A stretch of 7,679 nucleotides of DNA from positions 1 through 7,679 of the forward strand of contig CALDJV010000168.1 of NCBI GenBank assembly GCA_937899305.1. The letters are read 5' to 3'. Below, one piece after another: positions 1 to 5,055 of this stretch. The translations under genes were made by a program, and so were the position numbers. Position 1 is the stretch's first letter. Every line of letters begins with the position of its first letter. This stretch comes from an uncultured Cytophagaceae bacterium. GTDB lineage: Bacteria; Bacteroidota; Bacteroidia; Cytophagales; Microscillaceae. The notes beneath the pieces are model-generated. The model was not told the DNA's origin. It worked only from the letters and a program-made list of their open reading frames with translations, and made no database searches.

Positions 1-645
1 GATTTTTTGGGCAATATGCCTCTTAATCAAAATGCTTGCCGCTCACTAATGATTCTGGTAGTAGGTTCTGAAATTCAATCCAATATTTTTGAAAAAAGCA
101 ACCGAAACCGTGATTTCGCAGTATTGTTTGGCGATGGAGCCGGAGCTGCGGTGGTACAAGCTACCCAAGACGAAAGCCGACGTATTTTATCTACTCACCT
201 GTTTTCGGAGGGACAATATGCCGAAGACCTGATGTTAGAGCACCCAGGAAGCAATCTAAAGGACAGAGTAGGCAAAGAAATTTTTGAAGAAGGCAAACAC
301 TTGCCTTACATGAAAGGACGAATGGTTTTTAAACACGCAGTGACGCGCTTTCCCGAGGCCATTCAAACCGCATTGGATGCAAATAACCTCACCAAAGAAG
401 ACATTTCAGTGTTGGTACCTCACCAGGCCAACTTACGAATTTCGGAAGCAGTACGCGAAAAAATGGGCTTGCGCGAAGACCAGGTATATAACAACATTCA
501 ACGTTATGGAAATACCACTGCTGCTACCATTCCCATTGCAATGACTGAATTGTACGAAGCAGGGCGCTTGAAAGAAGGCGACTTGATTTGCTTGGCTGCA
601 TTTGGAAGTGGCTTTACTTGGGCTTCTTGCTTATTGAGATGGTAA
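1..645 (+). CDS. fabH: 3-oxoacyl-ACP synthase III (FabH), 5'-truncated
   Basis: FabH-type enzymes condense acetyl-CoA (or another acyl-CoA) with malonyl-ACP to start fatty-acid synthesis in the cytoplasm. The frame is open from base 1 and ends in TAA at 643-645. It matches the C-terminal two thirds of E. coli FabH (family about 320-330 aa). Visible marks are LVVGSE (from base 55), the glycine-rich FGDGAGAAVV loop (from about 127), the catalytic His in VPHQANLRI (codon 421-423), the catalytic Asn in RYGNTTAA (codon 511-513), and the closing AFGSGFTWASCLLRW. By alignment the nucleophilic Cys would lie about 14 nt before the window. The first 45-50 bases fit the family badly in this frame, so a frameshift or sequencing error there is possible. 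The TTG at base 7 is therefore not a real start. A paralogous FabH-like synthase with another primer is possible. The gene ends at a strong terminator (673-706). Confidence 0.9.
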   Translation, partial: DFLGNMPLNQNACRSLMILVVGSEIQSNIFEKSNRNRDFAVLFGDGAGAAVVQATQDESRRILSTHLFSEGQYAEDLMLEHPGSNLKDRVGKEIFEEGKHLPYMKGRMVFKHAVTRFPEAIQTALDANNLTKEDISVLVPHQANLRISEAVREKMGLREDQVYNNIQRYGNTTAATIPIAMTELYEAGRLKEGDLICLAAFGSGFTWASCLLRW

Positions 646-669
646 GTAACTGAGGGATTTAGATATTCG

Positions 670-706
670 AAGAGACATTACTAAGAAATTGGTAATGTCT
701 TTTTTT
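670..706 (+). terminator. Rho-independent terminator of fabH
   Basis: A 9-bp perfect stem (AGACATTAC at 673-681 with GTAATGTCT at 692-700) encloses a 10-nt loop. The stem can extend outward by A-T and G-T pairs to 670/703. It runs straight into a seven-T tract (700-706), 27 bases after the fabH stop. Confidence 0.85.
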
Positions 707-716
707 ATGCAAAACT

Positions 717-751
717 AAAAAAAGTCGTTCCTGATCCCAGAGACGACTTTT
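717..751 (-). terminator. Rho-independent terminator of the beta-barrel gene
   Basis: AAAAGTCGT (720-728) pairs with ACGACTTTT (743-751). Inside, CTG/CAG (731-733 with 738-740) can pair around a 4-nt loop. Read on the minus strand, the stem is followed by a run of T (complement of 717-723), as expected for a terminator of the minus-strand gene ending at 860. Four T's also follow on the plus strand, so it may back up the fabH terminator. Confidence 0.75.
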
Positions 752-859
752 CAACTGTTTTTACTGATTTTTTAACTATTAAGTTTACTATTGTTTAACT
801 AATTTGGCCAAAAAGTGTTTAGTTATTAGACAAAAATGGTAGCATTTTGAAAAAAAATA

Positions 860-1495
860 TTAAAATTTATAGGCTACCGTCCATTCAGTGAGCAAGTTGC
901 GGATCGAAACTTCCGTATTAGAGATGTCCTTGTTGGCGTCAGTCAAAGCGATTTTGGTAGTAGCATACAGGATGACTCGACCTATTGTAAAACCACTTCC
1001 AGCAATGAGATCAAATCCTACCGAGTTTAAATTGTTTTTCACGTCCGAGTCGTTGAGCTGGGCATTGACCAGAAAAGAAGGCTGAGCCCCCAAAAAAACG
1101 TCGAAGTTGCCAGGTCTCCCAAACATTTTGTAGCGAACATTATAAATGGCCTTGAATTCCCAATCTACATACCCCAAAGCGAGTCTTTCTATTTGTGAAT
1201 TGGAGTCAAAAGTAACGCTTTTATCAAATCGAGCCCCTCGTTGGGTATATACCACATCGGTTTGCAACGACCAGCGATCAGTCAACTGGTACCGGGCAAA
1301 CAAGCCACCCATCAACGAAATGCGTACTTTGGGATTACCAAAAGGGTTGTTGTCTATCGAAACAATAGACGTGGTAATACCAATGCGGGGACCAAAATCG
1401 ACCGTACCAGGGGCTTGCTTGTATTTAAATATTTGGGCCTGAACCAAAGAGAAGAAACCGCCCATTAATAGGATGGTAAATAGTAATTTCCTCAT
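860..1495 (-). CDS. Outer-membrane beta-barrel (porin-family) protein
   Basis: This is a 211-aa protein with a clear Sec signal peptide, MRKLLFTILLMGGFFSLVQA|Q. The start was chosen at the ATG whose first base is 1495. An ATG further upstream would place about 23 non-signal residues before the leader. The mature part alternates short amphipathic strands with turns: FGPRIGI, ISLMGGLFARYQLTDRWSLQTDVVYTQRGARF, WEFKAIYNVRYKMF, FDVFLGAQPSFLV, VGFDLIAGSGFTI, VILYATTKIAL. It ends in WTVAYKF, with the C-terminal aromatic typical of outer-membrane proteins. This pattern is that of the small Bacteroidota beta-barrel family (OMP_b-brl_2/PorT-like). The family sits in the outer membrane, and most members have no known substrate. 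No Shine-Dalgarno is seen, only an A-rich leader. It is convergent with fabH and divergent from the 1741 gene. Confidence 0.85.
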   Translation of the reverse strand: MRKLLFTILLMGGFFSLVQAQIFKYKQAPGTVDFGPRIGITTSIVSIDNNPFGNPKVRISLMGGLFARYQLTDRWSLQTDVVYTQRGARFDKSVTFDSNSQIERLALGYVDWEFKAIYNVRYKMFGRPGNFDVFLGAQPSFLVNAQLNDSDVKNNLNSVGFDLIAGSGFTIGRVILYATTKIALTDANKDISNTEVSIRNLLTEWTVAYKF

Positions 1496-1679
1496 ATTTA
1501 ATTTACTTTTTTTGTTATAAAAGTTGCTCATTGTTCCAACAAGGCCTTGTGAGGGAAAGTTCAAGTATTTGCGGATTAATTTCTAAGTAGGAAGGTGTGG
1601 CCAGTGGCAAATGAATGTATCTTTTTGGAATATAATCAGCAAATGATGGTAGAAAACTTGTACCTTGCTTTTTGTTAGA

Positions 1680-1692
1680 ACTAATCATTAGT
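1680..1692. promoter_or_regulatory. Perfect 13-bp palindrome, possible operator
   Basis: ACTAAT-C-ATTAGT is a perfect inverted repeat in the 245-bp divergent intergenic region (1496-1740), about 50 bp before the start chosen for the ADP-ribosylglycohydrolase. Its position and symmetry would suit a repressor or activator site. The stretch is A/T-rich, so chance is a fair alternative. No clear Bacteroidota promoter (TTG with TAnnTTTG) was recognised here for either gene. Confidence 0.25.
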
Positions 1693-1740
1693 GGGAAAAC
1701 TGTTGACCAAATACAGTAGCCCATGATACCATTGAAAATC

Positions 1741-2586
1741 ATGTTAGGAGCCATTGCCGGAGACATTATAGGATCGATGCGCGAAAAGCGTAACCATGTG
1801 TTGTATCGTTTGGGTAAAATGACCCCCTTTATTGATAACGCCCTCCAACGAGAGATCAACCATACCAAGCGGGCAGATTTTGAGCTTTTTGGAGGATATA
1901 ACAACTTTACCGACGACTCGGTCATGACCCTGGCTGTGGCTGACGCCATTCTGAATCACAAGCCTTATGGAGGATTGATTAAAGATTACGGACGACGATT
2001 TCCTAATCGAGGGTATGGGGGACGCTTTAAGAAGTGGCTCAAAAGTGATAGCATGGAAGCTTACAATAGTTATGGAAATGGTTCAGCCATGCGAGTGAGC
2101 CCCGTAGGTTTTGCCTTTGATACCTTAGAAGAAGTATTAGCAGAAGCTAAAGCCAGTGCTGAAGTAACCCACAATCATCCACAAGGTATAGAAGGAGCAC
2201 AAGCGGTAGCGGCAGCGATATTTATGGCTCGTACTGGCGAAACCAAAGAGGCCATCCGGGATTACCTGAGCGAAACTTTTGAGTATCCACTGGCCGATAC
2301 CATCGAGGACATTCGACCTACTTACCGATTTGATGCTACTTGCGAAGGTTCGGTTCCGGAATCTATCATTGCTTTTTTAGATTCCAACGACTTTGAACAT
2401 GCAGTGCGTTTGGCCGTTTCGCTGGGGGGCGATGCCGATACCCAAGCAGCCATTGCTGGGAGTATTGCCCAGGCTTTTTACAAAAAAATCCCCGCCAATA
2501 TTGTAGAACGTTGTCAAGCGGTGTTGGGTACTGAACTATGGCAATTGGTAGAAGAATTTCATGGAGCATATGGAGTGGAGTATTAA
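1741..2586 (+). CDS. ADP-ribosylglycohydrolase family protein
   Basis: This is a complete 281-aa member of the ADP-ribosylglycohydrolase (DraG/ARH) family. Members use a binuclear Mg2+/Mn2+ centre to hydrolyse the bond between ADP-ribose and a protein side chain or a small molecule. Family marks are the N-terminal MLGAIAGDIIGS, FTDDS (residues 56-60, metal ligands), GNGSAMRVSP (112-121), THNHPQG, and GGDADTQAA (from 229, second metal-ligand cluster). Length is normal, and all expected acidic metal ligands are present. I chose the ATG at 1741 because family members typically begin at MLGAI; an in-frame ATG at 1723 would add six residues. The target cannot be told from sequence. No nitrogenase gene or ADP-ribosyltransferase lies nearby, so a DraG-type nitrogenase role is not indicated. 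Its 3' end faces the gene ending at 2601, with only 14 bp between. Confidence 0.9.
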   Translation: MLGAIAGDIIGSMREKRNHVLYRLGKMTPFIDNALQREINHTKRADFELFGGYNNFTDDSVMTLAVADAILNHKPYGGLIKDYGRRFPNRGYGGRFKKWLKSDSMEAYNSYGNGSAMRVSPVGFAFDTLEEVLAEAKASAEVTHNHPQGIEGAQAVAAAIFMARTGETKEAIRDYLSETFEYPLADTIEDIRPTYRFDATCEGSVPESIIAFLDSNDFEHAVRLAVSLGGDADTQAAIAGSIAQAFYKKIPANIVERCQAVLGTELWQLVEEFHGAYGVEY

Positions 2587-2600
2587 ATAAGATGTTCAGG

Positions 2601-3657
2601 TTACCATTTTCTGATGAGCTTATACTGTAGTTTTGATTTGTAGAGTAATTGGTATAGCCTTCTTTCAGGTGCTCTTAATGCGTAGATATAGAAACCATTT
2701 TGGACTTTTTTCAAGATGAATTGTTGCTTGTTAGGCAATGAATTGCCTGGATTGTATAAAACAAGGATGTCTTCCTGATTCAAGGCCTTTGTAGAATCTA
2801 AGGTACCTGCTTTTATTGGTCTCAGCTCTGGGTTAAAACCCTGCACTTTCAGTGCAATACTTTAGTAATGCGAAAAAATCGGGTCTCGTCTGCGAATTTG
2901 AGCAACTTGCCCGCATTGCGACACGGGTTGGCTAAAGAGGACTTTCAGTCCGAGCGCAAAACCCCTGTACTTTCAGTGCAGGGTGGTTTAGTTTATAGGC
3001 ATTATGATTATTATGAACAGAATTCCAATAACCTCCACGTACTTCATAACGGTGCAACTTGGGGAAGTTTGTCAGACCATTACGGTCAAACCAAACATGA
3101 GGCTGGATGAGCTGATTGTTTGCATCTCTTAGTTCATAACTTCCTTTAATAATTTGTCTTTGGGCTTCTTTAAATTTACCATATAATAATTTTATAGGAG
3201 CAGTGGCCATTTTCTCAAAGATAAGCCACTTTTTTATTTTACCTTTTTGTACATGTATCCAGAGTGCGCCTTCCTTGAAAGATAAATGAAAAACATAGTT
3301 TTTATATATATCAGATTGGTTTACCCTATAGCCCAAGTTGGTTGATTTTTGAGGCCTATATAAAAACATAGTAGGAGGCATTATAATAGCTCCAAACTGA
3401 GTGAAGTTTACACTTAAACGAGAATAACTTTGTGGATTGTAGTTAATTCCTACGGCCATGAACTCGGTAAATGGCTGATTTTCAGCATACTTTTTTACCT
3501 GAAAAAAAGATTGGGTAGTTTGAAACCGCTGTACGATATCTTTTCTTACCCAAATTCCAGTAAGTTTGTCGATATCATTAGCAGTTTGAGCCTGTACAAT
3601 ATTGCAAAAGCAAAGGACCAAGGTTGTTAATATGAAAGCCGAGCACTTATTTGACAT
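2601..3657 (-). pseudogene. Sec-secreted protein of unknown function, split by a repeat element
   Basis: The gene starts at the ATG with first base 3657 (another in-frame ATG at 3690) and encodes a Sec signal, MSNKCSAFILTTLVLCFCNIVQAQ. A polar, probably beta-rich domain follows, beginning DKLTGIWVRKDIV. I do not recognise the family. The frame runs natively to about NNHNAYKL, then enters the element at 2835-2986 and stops at 2932-2934 after a foreign tail, VQGFCARTESPL. Beyond the element an open frame (2846 down to 2601) continues as NPELRPIKAGTLDSTKALNQ and ends in KLIRKW. VQGF occurs in both frames, at the two copies of the end hairpin. Removing the 124 bp between corresponding copies joins the frames into one protein of about 310 aa. 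I infer one ancestral gene interrupted by insertion. A shortened secreted protein of 241 aa could still be made. Confidence 0.65.
2835..2986. mobile_element. Small palindromic repeat element inserted in a gene
   Basis: This segment of about 150 bp is bounded by two near-identical hairpins in direct orientation. The left one is TGCACT-TTC-AGTGCA (2842-2856). The right one is CCCTGTACT-TTC-AGTGCAGGG (2962-2982), with one G-T pair. A third related hairpin, GGACT-TTC-AGTCC, lies inside (2939-2951), and ACTTTAGT at 2859 is a degenerate fourth copy. Both ends carry ACCCTGCACT read inward, so the ends also act as inverted repeats. No transposase is encoded, and I see no convincing target-site duplication. 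It interrupts a secreted-protein gene. It is probably a non-autonomous element (MITE, or a REP/IS200-IS605-type palindromic element). Exact ends are uncertain by several bases because of the internal symmetry. Confidence 0.6.
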
Positions 3658-3745
3658 AAAATAATTTGTTAAAGTTCGAGATAGATTCATTAGGAAATAC
3701 GTATAAAGAGCTAAAAAAATTGACTAACTATACACTAATAAAGCT

Positions 3746-4552
3746 ATGGGCATATTCTCCAAAATAACAATGATATCGAGTGGATGTTGGACTTACACTC
3801 ATTTTTTGGAGAAATACAAGGATTTGAAAGAGAAATTGGATAAGCTTAAAATTGCAGATCAGGATTGGACAACATTGATCACAAATTTTGAGAGATATGA
3901 AACAATGTTTGCCGAGCAAAAAGAAAGTGAGGACGAGAATATTGCTTCTGAGGCATTCTATACTCAATTACGTCTTAAGAGTTTACGAACCGAGGTGGAA
4001 GCTATACAGTATCAGATTGGGGAGCTAAAATCAGACTTGAGAGAAATACAGCCTGAAGTAAAAGATAAATTGTACCCAGCATATCAGCAACTCCTTCAAA
4101 ACCTGTTGTCAGAGGAAAAAAAGGCAGAGAAAGCATACGAAGATTTTATAGCATTTATGGACTCACTTGCAAAAGATATAAAGGAATTGAAAGAACAAGC
4201 CACAAATTTTGTAATATCAGGACAAACCGAAAAAATGCACCAGGCAACACGTGGGTATACCGAATTATACGACAAATTCTTGTTAGAAAAACCTAAGTAT
4301 GAACCGCTAGTATGTAATCTGAATAAGATTAGAGAAAGAATAAGCTACCATAGAGAGTTAGAACAAAATGTAGAGGCAGCGCTATTCATGAGAGAGCATC
4401 CAAATGAAACGGCTAATTATATGATTGACCAGGATAGATTTGATCAATACAAAGGCATGGCTACATTTAAAAAAGGACCGGGCCATTGGGAGGTGGAGTT
4501 GGCTTCAAGACAATTTTTTTGGCTAGTAGATAGATGGTATTCATGGAAGTAA
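3746..4552 (+). CDS. Coiled-coil protein of unknown function
   Basis: This is a 268-aa protein I do not recognise. It has no convincing signal peptide or transmembrane segment, so it is probably cytoplasmic. It is rich in Glu, Lys, Leu and Gln. Likely helical coiled-coil stretches are at about residues 19-36, 71-104, 113-152 and 190-213. The C-terminal 50 residues change character (KKGPGHWEVELASRQFFWLVDRWYSWK): aromatic and probably folded. The ATG at 3746 has no Shine-Dalgarno, as usual here. The gene is divergent from the split gene, with an 88-bp gap. Its stop overlaps the start of the next gene, which suggests translational coupling. Nine of its twelve arginines use AGA, against one of twenty-five in the serA fusion downstream, consistent with different expression or origin. 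A scaffold, an effector, or the larger partner in a two-protein complex are all possible and untested. Confidence 0.75.
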   Translation: MGIFSKITMISSGCWTYTHFLEKYKDLKEKLDKLKIADQDWTTLITNFERYETMFAEQKESEDENIASEAFYTQLRLKSLRTEVEAIQYQIGELKSDLREIQPEVKDKLYPAYQQLLQNLLSEEKKAEKAYEDFIAFMDSLAKDIKELKEQATNFVISGQTEKMHQATRGYTELYDKFLLEKPKYEPLVCNLNKIRERISYHRELEQNVEAALFMREHPNETANYMIDQDRFDQYKGMATFKKGPGHWEVELASRQFFWLVDRWYSWK

Positions 4553-4911
4553 CTCACCTCATCGTCAATTACCTACAAGTAGAGCCTGGACACGTACTGG
4601 TAGGGGCTACCGACAATCAAAGGTGGCAATGGGAAACCGAAATAGGAGATTCGGGAGGAGCTGCATTTACGTTTGTTTGGGTGATGTTGGAAGGTGATCT
4701 GGACTCCAACATTGCTTTACAAGAAACAGCCCACTTTCACGGAGGGCGAGACTTTCCATTGAAAAAATTAGCCATCAATTGTGTACATGAAATGTTAGAG
4801 ATTGCCTGGAAGATTATGGAAGCCAAGTGGAGCGAATCGGAGGCCTATGATCAATACTTTGGGTTTGGCCTCAATTCAGACCCTCTTTTGCCAAAACCAG
4901 GCCCTCAATAG
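4543..4911 (+). CDS. Small protein of unknown function, coupled to the coiled-coil gene
   Basis: This is a 122-aa protein from the ATG at 4543; an in-frame ATG at 4534 would add three residues. Either start lies inside the end of the coiled-coil gene (10- or 19-nt overlap), so the two are almost certainly one transcript with coupled translation. The N-terminal half looks beta-rich (VTHLIVNYLQVEPGHVLVGATDNQRWQWETEI, AFTFVWVMLEGDL). The second half is likely helical (KLAINCVHEMLEIAWKIMEAKW) and ends in a Pro-rich tail. No signal peptide or membrane segment is visible. GDSGG (residues 35-39) resembles the trypsin active-site motif, but the protein is too small and lacks the rest of that fold. 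I do not recognise the family; a partner or chaperone-like protein for the upstream product is a guess from gene order. Confidence 0.7.
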   Translation: MEVTHLIVNYLQVEPGHVLVGATDNQRWQWETEIGDSGGAAFTFVWVMLEGDLDSNIALQETAHFHGGRDFPLKKLAINCVHEMLEIAWKIMEAKWSESEAYDQYFGFGLNSDPLLPKPGPQ

Positions 4912-4975
4912 CATCGTGTCAAGAAAAAATAGCCCAATTCATTTAAAAATAGCCTTTCCTAGAGAAAATTTCTAT

Positions 4976-5031
4976 ATTCAATCTTCAATTTATTGAAGCA
5001 AAAAAATAACATTGTCCCAATTGTATTGAAT
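4976..5031. promoter_or_regulatory. Nested inverted repeats upstream of the serA fusion
   Basis: ATTCAAT (4976-4982) and ATTGAAT (5025-5031) form an outer inverted pair. CTTCAA (4983-4988) and TTGAAG (4993-4998) form an inner hairpin with a 4-nt loop. The core TTCAAT/ATTGAA thus occurs four times in 56 bp, ending 24 bp before the serA start. No T-run follows on the plus strand, so it is a poor terminator for the gene ending at 4911. An operator or leader structure is possible. A/T-richness makes chance a real alternative. Confidence 0.25.
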
Positions 5032-5055
5032 GTAGTATAGAGCGCTCCTTTATCA

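Noticed and set aside
796..825. TAACTAA/TTAGTTA inverted repeat between the terminators and the beta-barrel gene
   Set aside because: A 7-bp A/T-only-style stem with a 16-nt loop in an A/T-rich spacer; easily chance and without positional meaning.
1515..1949. Minus-strand open frame of 144 aa overlapping the start of the ADP-ribosylglycohydrolase
   Set aside because: It is antisense to a gene with clear family motifs, has no recognisable domain, and has a composition typical of a shadow frame.
1741..2586. Naming the glycohydrolase draG
   Set aside because: DraG names the nitrogenase-activating enzyme; no nitrogenase or draT is present here and the family match alone does not fix the substrate.
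2868..3110. Plus-strand open frame of 80 aa through the repeat element
   Set aside because: It crosses from the element into the antisense of the split gene and shows no protein-like pattern.
4648..4662. GDSGG, the trypsin-family active-site motif, in the small protein at 4543-4911
   Set aside because: The protein is only 122 aa, with no matching catalytic His and Asp motifs and no secretion signal; the five-residue match is most likely chance.
3746..4911. Toxin-antitoxin or effector-immunity assignment for the overlapping pair
   Set aside because: Only gene order supports it; there are no toxin motifs, secretion markers or known antitoxin folds, so it is kept as a hypothesis and not as an annotation.
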